64,000 nt of DNA. Origin: Fuscovulum sp. (GTDB lineage Bacteria; Pseudomonadota; Alphaproteobacteria; Rhodobacterales; Rhodobacteraceae). The notes below the pieces were generated by a model. The model worked only from the letters and a program-made list of their open reading frames with translations, did no database searches and was not told the origin of the DNA. Of this stretch, positions 17,389-25,836 are shown piece by piece. Position numbers and translations under genes: made by a program. The stretch lies in contig CP136571.1 of the NCBI GenBank assembly GCA_035192965.1, positions 2,128,501-2,192,500 on the forward strand, written 5' to 3'. Numbering within the stretch: the first letter of the stretch is position 1; every line of letters starts with the position of its first letter.

Positions 17389-18918
17389 TCAAAGCGTGGG
17401 AAGCGGGAGGCCTGCGGCCTGCGCCAATGCGCCAGAGGCGACAAGGCAGGCTGCGGACTCAAGATCGGGGGCGAGGTAGCGGTCTTCGCCCAGCGTCGCC
17501 ACATCGGCCCGCAAACGGGCGAGGGTGGCTTGCAGAGGCAGCGAGGTTTTCAGCGGCGCGCGGAATTCCACGCCTTGCCCGGCACAGAGCGCCTCGACCC
17601 CCAGAATGCGCGACAGGTTTGCATTCATCTGCATCAGTCGGCGCGCACCATGCGCGGCCATGCTGACGTGATCCTCTTGATTGGCTGAGGTGGGGGTGCT
17701 GTCGGTCACAGTAGGATGGGCGAGATGCTTGTTTTCGCTCATCAAAGCTGCGGTCGTCACCTCGGCGATCATCAGACCGGAGTTGAGGCCGGGGTTCGGC
17801 GTCAGGAAAGGGGGCAGATCGAAGCTGAGGGTTGGGTCCACCATCAGCGCGACCCGGCGCTGGGCGATGGCCCCGATTTCTGACAGCGCCAACGCGATCA
17901 TATCGGCGGCGAAACCCACCGGTTCGGCGTGGAAATTGCCGCCGGAAACGATCTGCCCATCCGACAGGACAAGCGGGTTGTCTGTGGCGGCATTCGCCTC
18001 GATCTCGAGCGTGCGCGCGGCCTGCCGCAAGATGTCCATCGCGGCCCCCGTCACCTGCGGCTGGCAGCGGATACAATAGGGATCCTGCACGCGGGTGTCG
18101 CCGGTCACATGGCTTTCGCGGATTTCCGACCCGTCCAGCAGGGCGCGCATTGTGGCGGCGGCTTCGATCTGCCCGGCATGGCCGCGCAGGGCGTGGATTT
18201 CGGGATGCAGCGGCGCGGTGGAGCCCATGATCGCATCGGTTGACAAGGCCGACAACACAAGCGCCGACTGTGCGTTGCGCCAGCCGTCGAACAGCCCTGC
18301 CAGCGCATAGGCGGTGCTGAACTGGGTGCCGTTGATCAGCGCGAGCCCTTCTTTCGGGCCAAGGATCACCGGGGAAAGGCCAACAGCTGCAAGGGCTTCG
18401 GCGCCGGGTTTGATGTGTCCTGCCACCTCAGCCTCGCCTGCGCCGATCATGACGGCGGCCATATGCGCAAGGGGGGCTAGGTCGCCGGACGCGCCAACTG
18501 ACCCTTGCGCGGGGATGAGAGGCGTCACGCCATGGGCTAGCATCCCTTCGATCAGGGCGACGACATCCCAGCGCACGCCGGATGCGCCGCGTCCAAGCGA
18601 CAAGAGTTTTAGCGCCATCATAAGGCGGGCCACATCGCGCGGCATCGCGTCGCCCACGCCGCAGCAATGCGACAGGATCAGGTTGCGTTGTAGCGTTGCC
18701 GTGTCCTTCGCCGCGATCTTGAGCGAGGCGAGTTTGCCAAAACCCGTATTGACGCCGTAGACCGCATCGCCCCCGGCCGCCGCAGCAGCGATGCGGGCGG
18801 CGGCAACCTCCACCCCCGCGCGGGCCACGGGGGCAAGGCGGGCAGGGGCACCGTCGCGGTAGAGCCGTTCAAGCTGGGCTAGGGTGGTTTCGCCCGGGAT
18901 CAGGATTTCAGGCGTCAA
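17389..18918 (-). CDS. hutH: Histidine ammonia-lyase with TTG start
   Basis: A 509-residue enzyme that deaminates histidine to urocanate, the first step of the pathway. [15 protein letters not shown] near residue 140 contains the Ala-Ser-Gly that cyclises into the MIO cofactor. [19 protein letters not shown] and the later SANQED segment are typical of HAL. No ATG gives a sensible length. A TTG at 18918 preceded by a perfect GGAGG at 5-nt spacing gives the usual family length, so I use it. The gene then overlaps the end of hutI by 11 bp, which suggests translational coupling. Confidence 0.95.
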   Translation of the reverse strand: MTPEILIPGETTLAQLERLYRDGAPARLAPVARAGVEVAAARIAAAAAGGDAVYGVNTGFGKLASLKIAAKDTATLQRNLILSHCCGVGDAMPRDVARLMMALKLLSLGRGASGVRWDVVALIEGMLAHGVTPLIPAQGSVGASGDLAPLAHMAAVMIGAGEAEVAGHIKPGAEALAAVGLSPVILGPKEGLALINGTQFSTAYALAGLFDGWRNAQSALVLSALSTDAIMGSTAPLHPEIHALRGHAGQIEAAATMRALLDGSEIRESHVTGDTRVQDPYCIRCQPQVTGAAMDILRQAARTLEIEANAATDNPLVLSDGQIVSGGNFHAEPVGFAADMIALALSEIGAIAQRRVALMVDPTLSFDLPPFLTPNPGLNSGLMIAEVTTAALMSENKHLAHPTVTDSTPTSANQEDHVSMAAHGARRLMQMNANLSRILGVEALCAGQGVEFRAPLKTSLPLQATLARLRADVATLGEDRYLAPDLESAACLVASGALAQAAGLPLPTL

Positions 18919-20098
18919 GGCGGCCTCCGAAGATGCGGGTGTGCAGGGACTCGGCCCCGATGCGATAGGACAGTTCGGCGGGATGCGCGGCATCCCAGAT
19001 GCAGAGATCGGCGCGCTGACCAGGGGCGAGGGTGCCACGATCCGCCAGGCCAAGGGCCCGGGCGGCATGGGATGTGGTGCCCAGCAGCGCCTCTTCCGGG
19101 GTCATTCGGAACAGGGTGCAGGCCATGTTCATGGCCAAGGGCAGCGATGTCATCGGCGACGAGCCAGGGTTGCAATCGGTGGCCACTGCCATCGGCACAC
19201 CCGCCGCGCGCAGGGCGGCGATGGGAGGCATCTGCGTTTCCCGCAGGGTGTAGAAGGCACCCGGCAGAATGGTGGCCACGGTTCCGGCAAGGGACATGTC
19301 GGAGATGCCTTCAGCCGACAGGTATTCCAGATGATCGGCCGACAGTGCGGCATGACGGGCGGCGAGGGTGGCGCCGCCCTGATCTGACAGCTGTTCTGCA
19401 TGCAGCTTGACCCGCAGGCCAAGCGCGCGGGCGGCGGTGAACAGGCGATCCACCTGCGCGGGCGAAAAGGTGATGGTTTCGCAGAAGGCATCGACGGCAT
19501 CGACCAGCCCTTCTGCATGGGCGGCGCGGAGCGAGGGAATGGCAACATCTTCGATATAAGCCTCTGCCCGGCCAGCATATTCCGGGGGAATGGCGTGGGC
19601 CGCGAGGTGGGTTGTGGTGATGGTCACGGGGCGCAGTGTGGCAAGGCGGCGGGCTGCGCGCAGCATTTTCAATTCATCTTCGATGGTCAGGCCGTAGCCA
19701 GACTTCACCTCAACCGTCGTGGCCCCCTGACGGATCATGGCATCCAGACGGGGCAGCGCCTGCGCCACGAGATCCTCTTCGGTGGCGGCGCGGGTGGCGG
19801 TGACGGTGGACAGGATACCCCCGCCCGCGCGGGCGATATCGGCATAGCTGGCACCGTTCAGGCGCTGTTCGAACTCTGCCGCGCGGTTCCCGCCAAAAAC
19901 GATATGGGTGTGGGCGTCGATCAGGCCGGGGGTCAGCAAACGACCATGGAAATCAGAGGTTTCCGTAGCTTGGGGCGCGTTCGTTCGAGGGCCGACCCAA
20001 GCGATGCGGTCGCCCTCAATCAACAAGGCGGCGTCTTGGATCAGGCCATAACCGCCCTGCATTGTGGCGGCGGTCAAACCGGTGAGGAGAATCGCCAT
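18908..20098 (-). CDS. hutI: Imidazolonepropionase
   Basis: A 396-residue amidohydrolase that opens imidazolonepropionate to formiminoglutamate, the third step. [10 protein letters not shown] near residue 60 supplies the metal histidines, with [17 protein letters not shown] and DCNPGS further along. Length is normal. It is the promoter-proximal gene of the leftward hut unit and is divergent from hutF. AAGG lies 9 nt upstream of its ATG. Confidence 0.97.
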   Translation of the reverse strand: MAILLTGLTAATMQGGYGLIQDAALLIEGDRIAWVGPRTNAPQATETSDFHGRLLTPGLIDAHTHIVFGGNRAAEFEQRLNGASYADIARAGGGILSTVTATRAATEEDLVAQALPRLDAMIRQGATTVEVKSGYGLTIEDELKMLRAARRLATLRPVTITTTHLAAHAIPPEYAGRAEAYIEDVAIPSLRAAHAEGLVDAVDAFCETITFSPAQVDRLFTAARALGLRVKLHAEQLSDQGGATLAARHAALSADHLEYLSAEGISDMSLAGTVATILPGAFYTLRETQMPPIAALRAAGVPMAVATDCNPGSSPMTSLPLAMNMACTLFRMTPEEALLGTTSHAARALGLADRGTLAPGQRADLCIWDAAHPAELSYRIGAESLHTRIFGGRLDA

Positions 20099-20129
20099 GA
20101 AGACTTGCCTTATGTCTGCGCTTGAGCAT

Positions 20130-20159
20130 AATATGTCTATACATAATAAAGCTTGTCAA
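20130..20159 (-). promoter_or_regulatory. hutI promoter with embedded palindromic operator
   Basis: On the minus strand TTGACA (20159-20154) is a perfect -35 box; CATATT (20135-20130) at 18-bp spacing is a 4/6 -10 box. The palindrome TATGT-CTAT-ACATA at 20132-20145 sits between and on these boxes. Its position, the divergent hut layout and the downstream hutC make it the probable HutC operator. Confidence 0.65.
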
Positions 20160-20170
20160 GCGAGGGGCCG

Positions 20171-21523
20171 ATGCTGATCCATGCCGATTGGGCGCTTTTG
20201 CCGGAGGGTTGGGCGCGTGACGTGGCGCTGCGGGTCGCGGATGGCCGCATCGCGGCTGTCGGGCCATTCGGCGCGGGGGCAGCGCAGCGTGTGGGTTGTG
20301 TGTTGCCCGCGCCGGTGAACCTGCACTCTCACACCTTTCAGCGCGCGATGGCGGGAATGACCGAACGGCGCAGCGCGGGGCAAGACAGTTTCTGGACCTG
20401 GCGCAGCCTGATGTATCGCTTTCTGGATCGGCTGACGCCGGAGGATGTGGAGGCCATCGCCGCGCAGGTGATGGTGGAGATGGCAGAGGCCGGATACGCC
20501 GCCGTGGCGGAGTTCCATTATCTGCACCATCAACCCGGAGGTGTGCCCTACGCGGGTATTGCAGAGATGTCTGAACGGATCGTCAACGCAGCGGAGGAAA
20601 CCGGGTTCGGCCTGACACTGCTGCCGGTTCTGTATCAGCGGGGCGGCTGTGACGGGCGTGCGCTGGGGCCGGGGCAACAGCGGTTTGGCAATGATCCCGA
20701 GCGGTTTGTGCGGCTATGGCAAGGGGCGGCGCGGTCTGTCGCGCGGTTGCGGGATGGGGTGACTGGGGTTGCGCCGCATTCGCTTCGTGCCGTCGATCTT
20801 GAGGGGTTGCGGTTGGCCGAAGCGATTGCGCCGACGGCGCCGATCCACATTCATCTGGCCGAGCAAGTGGCTGAAGTGGAAGAGGTTTCTGCCGCTTTGG
20901 GCGCTCGCCCGGTAGAGTGGTTGCTTGCCAATGCGGCTGTTGATGGTCGCTGGTGCCCGATCCATTGCACGCAGATGACGGCTGCGGAGACGGAAGGATT
21001 GGCACGATCCGGCGCAGTGGCAGGCTTGTGCCCGATCACCGAGGCAAATCTGGGCGACGGTATTTTTGACGGGATGCGCTATCTGGGCGCGGGCGGGCGT
21101 TGGGGCGTTGGGTCGGATTCCAATGTCCAGATCACCCTTTCGGGGGAATTGCGGTTGCTGGAGTATTCACAGCGCTTGCGCGATCGGGGGCGGGCGATGC
21201 TGGCCGACGGGGAACGGTCGACGGGGCGGGTGCTGTGGGAGGGCGCGGCGCAGGGCGGCGCGCAGGCGGCGGGACGGGCGTCTGGAGCGATTGCCGTGGG
21301 GCAGTGGGCGGACCTGATGGCGTTGGATATGGACAATCTGCATCTGGAAGGGCGAAAGGGGGATGAGATCCTGGATGCCTTTGTTTTTGCAGGAAATGAT
21401 GCGTTGGTGGCAGATGTCTGGTCGGCAGGGCGGCATATTGTGCAGGGTGGGCGGCATGTGGCGCGCGAGGCTGTTGCGGCGCGGTTTCGCGCCGTCATGC
21501 GCGGCTTGCGGGAGCGTGCCTGA
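20171..21523 (+). CDS. hutF: Formimidoylglutamate deiminase
   Basis: A 450-residue amidohydrolase that deaminates formiminoglutamate to N-formylglutamate plus ammonia, the branch used when hutG encodes an N-formylglutamate deformylase. NLHSHTFQRAMAG near residue 50 holds the metal histidines; HIHLAEQVAEVEE near 225 and GVGSDSNVQI near 315 complete the site. The ATG at 20171 follows GAGGGG at short spacing. Its stop shares a base with the hutC start. No hutG is visible anywhere in the window, so the last step must be encoded elsewhere. Confidence 0.95.
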   Translation: MLIHADWALLPEGWARDVALRVADGRIAAVGPFGAGAAQRVGCVLPAPVNLHSHTFQRAMAGMTERRSAGQDSFWTWRSLMYRFLDRLTPEDVEAIAAQVMVEMAEAGYAAVAEFHYLHHQPGGVPYAGIAEMSERIVNAAEETGFGLTLLPVLYQRGGCDGRALGPGQQRFGNDPERFVRLWQGAARSVARLRDGVTGVAPHSLRAVDLEGLRLAEAIAPTAPIHIHLAEQVAEVEEVSAALGARPVEWLLANAAVDGRWCPIHCTQMTAAETEGLARSGAVAGLCPITEANLGDGIFDGMRYLGAGGRWGVGSDSNVQITLSGELRLLEYSQRLRDRGRAMLADGERSTGRVLWEGAAQGGAQAAGRASGAIAVGQWADLMALDMDNLHLEGRKGDEILDAFVFAGNDALVADVWSAGRHIVQGGRHVAREAVAARFRAVMRGLRERA

Positions 21524-22209
21524 TGACCGGTTGGGAGGATGTGCGGGCTGAGGTGCTGCGCCGTATCCGGGCGCGGGAATGGGTGCCGGGGGCGGTGATT
21601 CCGGGGGAGGAGGCGCTGGCGGTGGAGTTCGGCGTGGCGCGGGCCACGGTAAACCGGGCGCTGCGCGATCTGGCCGAGTCTGGGTTGCTGGAGCGGCGCA
21701 GGAAGGCCGGAACGCGGGTCGCTGTCTTGCCAGTGCGCAAGGCGACGCTGGAAATTTCCATTATACGGCAAGAGGTTGAGGCGCGGGGTGAAAGCTACTC
21801 TCACCGCGTTTTGGCGCAGCGGATAGAGGCAGTGCCGATGGCGGTTTCGTTGCGGATGGGGGCGGCGGCGGGGGTGGCGCTGCTGTTTGTGGAGACGCTG
21901 CATCTGGCGGGGGGGAGGCCCTTTGCGCATGAGGTGCGGTGGTTGAACCCCGCCGTGCTGCCGGGTGGTATGGTGCCCGATTTCGGGGCGGTCAGCGCGA
22001 ATGAATGGTTGGTGCAGAACGTCGCTTATGCGGTTGGAGATATTGCCTTTTCTGCCGAAGGCGCAAGCCCGGAGGAGGCGGCAGCGCTGGGTTTGCCGGA
22101 AGGGGCGCCGGTCTTTGTTACCGAGCGAATGACCTGGACGGCGGATGCGCCGATCACCTTTGTGCGCTTGCTGCATGGGCCGGGATACCGGCTGAGGACC
22201 ATGGTTTGA
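21523..22209 (+). CDS. hutC: Histidine-utilisation repressor, GntR/UTRA family
   Basis: A 228-residue regulator. The N-terminal 70 residues are a GntR winged helix (PGEEALAVEFGVARATVNRALRDL), and the C-terminal 150 are a UTRA effector domain. In this family urocanate releases the protein from DNA. The start is coupled to hutF (TGATG). Coding next to the catabolic genes and a palindrome in the hutI-hutF gap support autogenous control of the locus. Confidence 0.94.
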   Translation: MTGWEDVRAEVLRRIRAREWVPGAVIPGEEALAVEFGVARATVNRALRDLAESGLLERRRKAGTRVAVLPVRKATLEISIIRQEVEARGESYSHRVLAQRIEAVPMAVSLRMGAAAGVALLFVETLHLAGGRPFAHEVRWLNPAVLPGGMVPDFGAVSANEWLVQNVAYAVGDIAFSAEGASPEEAAALGLPEGAPVFVTERMTWTADAPITFVRLLHGPGYRLRTMV

Positions 22210-22346
22210 CTATGCAGCAGCCGGTGCAGATGGCGGTGCAGACAGGCGTATGCACGCAGCGGGCGGTGGTTGGGCATGTCGTTAAGATTTTGAACAGGAT
22301 TTGGCGCAGCCGAGCAGATGCAATCGCGCTGTGAAGGTGCTCTGGA

Positions 22347-23198
22347 TCAGCGGCCCGACAGCCGCCGTTGCACGATCCGGTGCAGTTTGCGGTGCAGGGG
22401 CGTGATGCGGTGGCGCAGGTGGGTGGCGGCAAAGACCGGCTGGCGCAGGACGGGGGCATCCGTCACCTCGCGCACGCGGCCCGCAGTGATGAGTTGGGTG
22501 GCGGTGCGATCCAGCACATAGCCCGCGCCGCCCATGGCCCCCAGCAGCGAGGCCACTGTCGCACTTTGTCCCACCGAGACAGCGGCAGAGGCAAACTCTG
22601 GCGTCAGGTCGCGATGCATCGCCTCGAACAAAGGGGAGAAATGGGCGAAGACGAAGGTATCGGGGTTCACCCCGGCACGGCGGTCGGTATCGGTGCTGAC
22701 CATGCGATAGGTCACGTCGCCCAGTTCCGAGAAATGCAGATCGGGGTGGGGTTTGGGCGAATACATCACCGCAAAGTCGAGGATGCCGGTCAGGACATCG
22801 GCGCACATCTGATTGGAATAGTCGGGTTCGATATAGAAGGCCGTATCGGGCAGGGCACGCCGGAAATCGGCGATCCATTCCCCGATATGCTGGGCGGCAA
22901 GGTCGTTCTGGATGCCGAGGCGCACCAGATGGGCCGCGCGGTCGGGGACCTGAATTCTGCGCCGCGCCTCGTGCCATTCATGGCGGAGGGTGCGGGCATG
23001 GGATTCAAAGCGCGCGCCTTCGGTTGTGAGGTCGGTGCCTGCGCGTGAGCGGGTGAAGAGCTTTGATCCCAGCGCCTGTTCCAGCGCGGCTATGCGCGAG
23101 GAGACGGTGGATTGCGTGATGCCCAACCTTTCGCCCGTACGATTGAAACTGCGGGTTTCGACAAGATCGAGAAACGTGTCGAGAAGGTCGATCTGCAT
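22347..23198 (-). CDS. LysR-family transcriptional regulator
   Basis: A 283-residue LysR protein with the N-terminal helix-turn-helix (RTGERLGITQSTVSSRIAALE) in residues about 20-45 and a periplasmic-binding-like effector domain after residue 90. The start MQIDLLDTF has GAGG about 6 nt upstream; longer frames add unrelated residues. It is divergent from the flavoenzyme/MttB operon, and a 19-bp palindrome with a T-N11-A core lies 11 bp upstream of its start. It is therefore the likely regulator of that operon and of itself. The inducer is unknown. Confidence 0.9.
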   Translation of the reverse strand: MQIDLLDTFLDLVETRSFNRTGERLGITQSTVSSRIAALEQALGSKLFTRSRAGTDLTTEGARFESHARTLRHEWHEARRRIQVPDRAAHLVRLGIQNDLAAQHIGEWIADFRRALPDTAFYIEPDYSNQMCADVLTGILDFAVMYSPKPHPDLHFSELGDVTYRMVSTDTDRRAGVNPDTFVFAHFSPLFEAMHRDLTPEFASAAVSVGQSATVASLLGAMGGAGYVLDRTATQLITAGRVREVTDAPVLRQPVFAATHLRHRITPLHRKLHRIVQRRLSGR

Positions 23199-23208
23199 GG
23201 GGAGCCTC

Positions 23209-23227
23209 TGATCGGAATATCCGATCA
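23209..23227. promoter_or_regulatory. LysR box between regulator and MttB operon
   Basis: TGATCGGA-ATA-TCCGATCA is a perfect 19-bp palindrome and contains T-N11-A (T at 23212, A at 23224), the LysR operator signature. It lies 11 bp from the regulator start and 92 bp from the first operon gene. Confidence 0.7.
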
Positions 23228-23319
23228 ATAGGCGGGTCTGGGGCGAATTGAAAGGGGCGGGGTGGGCTGTCATCCTGCGATGCGGAACGGGCCTGCATTG
23301 CGGGCCAACGGAGGGTGTC

Positions 23320-25761
23320 ATGGCGGAATTTCCCACAAGCGCGCGGGTGGTCATTATCGGCGGGGGGGCTGTGGGGGCATCCTCGCTTTATCATCTGGCC
23401 AAGGCCGGGTGGACGGATTGCGTGCTTCTGGAAAAGAACGAATTGACGGCTGGGTCCACCTGGCATGCGGCGGGCAATGTGCCGACGTTTTCTTCCAGCT
23501 GGTCGATCATGAACATGCAGCGCTATTCGGCCGAGTTGTATCGCGGCCTTGGCGCGGCGGTGGACTATCCGATGAACTATCACGTCACCGGATCGGTCCG
23601 GCTGGGCCACAGCAAGGAGCGGTTGCAGGAGTTCAAGCGTGTGGTGGGCATGGGGCGGTATCAGGGGATGGACCTGAACATCCTTGGCCCTGACGAGATC
23701 AAGTCGCGCTATCCGTTCCTTGAGACGCATGATCTGTCGGGGGCCCTGTACGACCCCTATGACGGGGACATCGATCCGGCGCAGCTGACGCAGGCCGTTG
23801 CCAAGGGGGCGCGGCAGATGGGGGCGCGGATCGAACGGTTCTGTCCGGCAACGGGCGTGCGGCGCGAGGGCGATGAATGGGTGGTGGAAACCCCCAAGGG
23901 CGAGATCCGCTGCGAGATCGTGGTGAATGCCGCCGGATACTATGCGCGCGACGTGGCAAAGATGTTTGGCCGCGACCTGCCGATGATGGTGATGAGCCAT
24001 CAATACATGCTGTTCGACACGATCCCGGAACTGGAAAGCTGGTCCAAGGGGGCGGGGCAGAAGCTGCCGCTCCTGCGGGACGTGGATTCGAGCTATTACC
24101 TGCGGCAAGAGAAATACGGCTTCAATCTTGGCCCCTATGAGGGCAATTGCCGCGCGCATTGGGCGACACCTGATGATCCGATGCCGGAGGATTTCAGCTT
24201 CCAGCTCTTCCCGGATGATCTGGAGCGGTTGGAATGGCATATCAACGACGCCATGGCGCGGGTGCCGCTGTTGGCGCAGGCCAATCTGACGAAGGTGATC
24301 AACGGACCTATCCCCTATACCCCCGATGGCAACCCATTGATCGGGCCTATGCCCGGTGTGCCCAATGCCTATGAGGCCTGCGTGTTCACCTTTGGCATCT
24401 GTCAGGCGGGCGGGGCGGGCAAGGTGCTGGCGGAATGGGTGACCGAGGGTGCGACGGAATGGGACATGTGGTCCTGCGACCCGCGCCGGTTTACCGGCTT
24501 TGAGGACCCGGAATATTGCGTGAAGAAGGGGATGGAGGTTTACGGGCACGAATATGCCATCCATTTCCCGCATCACACCTGGCCCGAGGGGCGGGGGAAG
24601 AAGCTGTCGGCCGTGCATGACAGGGTGGCGGCGATGGGGGCGCAGTTCGGGCCGTATAACGGCTGGGAGCGTGCGCTGTGGTATGCGCGACCCGGTGATG
24701 ATGTGAGCGAAGACGCCCAGCGGACTTGGGACCGGGAAGGCCCGTGGTTCGGCGCGGTGCGCGAGGAATGTCTGGCAGTGCGGGATGCCTGCGGGATTCT
24801 GGACCTGCCGGGGTTTTCGCGGTTCCGCGTAAGCGGGGCGGGGGCGGTGGACTGGCTGTCGGCGCAAATCACGGGGAAGGTTCCTGCGGTCGGGCGGTTG
24901 GGTCTGGCCTATTTCGCGGACGAGAAGGGGCGGATCGTCACCGAGATGTCGGTCGCGCGTCTGGCCGAGGACGAGGTGCTGCTGATCACCGCGGCCACCG
25001 CGCAGATGCATGACAAGGAATGGCTTTTGTCGACGCTGCCTGCCGGGTTGTCGATGGTCGATGAAACCGAGGGTTGGTCGACCCAGATCCTGACGGGGCC
25101 GAAGGCGCGGGAGGTGCTTGTCGCGGCGGGCTGCGAGGCGGATCTGGGCAAGGGCTGGCTGACCTGGCAGGAGGGGCGGATCGCGGGGCGGTCGGTGTTC
25201 CTGATGCGGGTGAGTTTCGCGGGTGAACTGGGGTGGGAGATCCATTCGCGGGTGGCGGATACGGCGGCTGTATACGACGCGGTGATGGCGGCGGGGCGGC
25301 CTTTGGGGCTGCGACCCTTCGGGATGTTCGCGCTGAATTCCCTGCGGGTGGAAAAGGGGTATCGGGCGTGGAAGGGTGACCTTTCGACCGATTACACCGT
25401 GTTGCAGGGCGGGCTGGAGCGGTTTGTCGACTGGGGCAAGGAGTTCCGGGGCAAGGCGGCGCTGGCGGCGGAGAAGCAGCGGGGCGTGACCAAGCGCTTC
25501 GTGACCCTGACGGTCGAGGCGGGGGAGTGCGATCCGCCCTACATGTCGACGATCTGGCACGATGGCGCGGTCGTGGGAGAAACCACGAGCGGCTATTTCG
25601 GGCATCGGGTGGGGAAGGTCGTGGCACTGGGGATGCTGCGGGCGGAACTGGCTGTGCCAGGGACGGCGGTCGAGGTGGAGATCTTCGGGGAACGCTATCC
25701 GGCGCTGGTCTGCGAGGATGCGCCGCTGTGGGATGCGAAGAACGAACGCTTGCGCGCGTGA
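23320..25761 (+). CDS. FAD-dependent dehydrogenase with GcvT domain (DMGDH-like), copy 1
   Basis: An 813-residue two-domain enzyme like dimethylglycine or sarcosine dehydrogenase. The N-terminal half is an FAD oxidoreductase (IIGGGAVGASSLYHLAKAG near residue 12; STWHAAG near 45, whose His is the covalent-FAD residue in the family). The C-terminal half, after about 430, is a GcvT-like aminomethyltransferase fold that passes the one-carbon unit to tetrahydrofolate. It probably demethylates an N-methyl amine. GGAGGGTGTC precedes the ATG. It is the first gene of the operon and is paired with a second, diverged copy downstream. The exact substrate is not clear. Confidence 0.88.
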   Translation: MAEFPTSARVVIIGGGAVGASSLYHLAKAGWTDCVLLEKNELTAGSTWHAAGNVPTFSSSWSIMNMQRYSAELYRGLGAAVDYPMNYHVTGSVRLGHSKERLQEFKRVVGMGRYQGMDLNILGPDEIKSRYPFLETHDLSGALYDPYDGDIDPAQLTQAVAKGARQMGARIERFCPATGVRREGDEWVVETPKGEIRCEIVVNAAGYYARDVAKMFGRDLPMMVMSHQYMLFDTIPELESWSKGAGQKLPLLRDVDSSYYLRQEKYGFNLGPYEGNCRAHWATPDDPMPEDFSFQLFPDDLERLEWHINDAMARVPLLAQANLTKVINGPIPYTPDGNPLIGPMPGVPNAYEACVFTFGICQAGGAGKVLAEWVTEGATEWDMWSCDPRRFTGFEDPEYCVKKGMEVYGHEYAIHFPHHTWPEGRGKKLSAVHDRVAAMGAQFGPYNGWERALWYARPGDDVSEDAQRTWDREGPWFGAVREECLAVRDACGILDLPGFSRFRVSGAGAVDWLSAQITGKVPAVGRLGLAYFADEKGRIVTEMSVARLAEDEVLLITAATAQMHDKEWLLSTLPAGLSMVDETEGWSTQILTGPKAREVLVAAGCEADLGKGWLTWQEGRIAGRSVFLMRVSFAGELGWEIHSRVADTAAVYDAVMAAGRPLGLRPFGMFALNSLRVEKGYRAWKGDLSTDYTVLQGGLERFVDWGKEFRGKAALAAEKQRGVTKRFVTLTVEAGECDPPYMSTIWHDGAVVGETTSGYFGHRVGKVVALGMLRAELAVPGTAVEVEIFGERYPALVCEDAPLWDAKNERLRA

Positions 25762-25773
25762 GATCGGGCAGGA

Positions 25774-25826
25774 CCGGGGGGCTTTGCGCCCCCCGGACCC
25801 CCCGCAGGATACTTGAACAGAGAAGA
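25774..25826 (+). repeat. Dispersed hairpin-tail repeat, copy 1
   Basis: CCGGGGGGC (25774-25782), loop TTTGC and GCCCCCCGG (25788-25796) make a 9-bp stem. It is followed by ACCCCCC, GCAGGATACTT and GAACAGAGAAGAA. It lies between the two flavoenzyme genes and ends about 10 nt before the second start, so it forms most of that leader. Confidence 0.85.
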
Positions 25827-25836
25827 AAGCAAGGTC

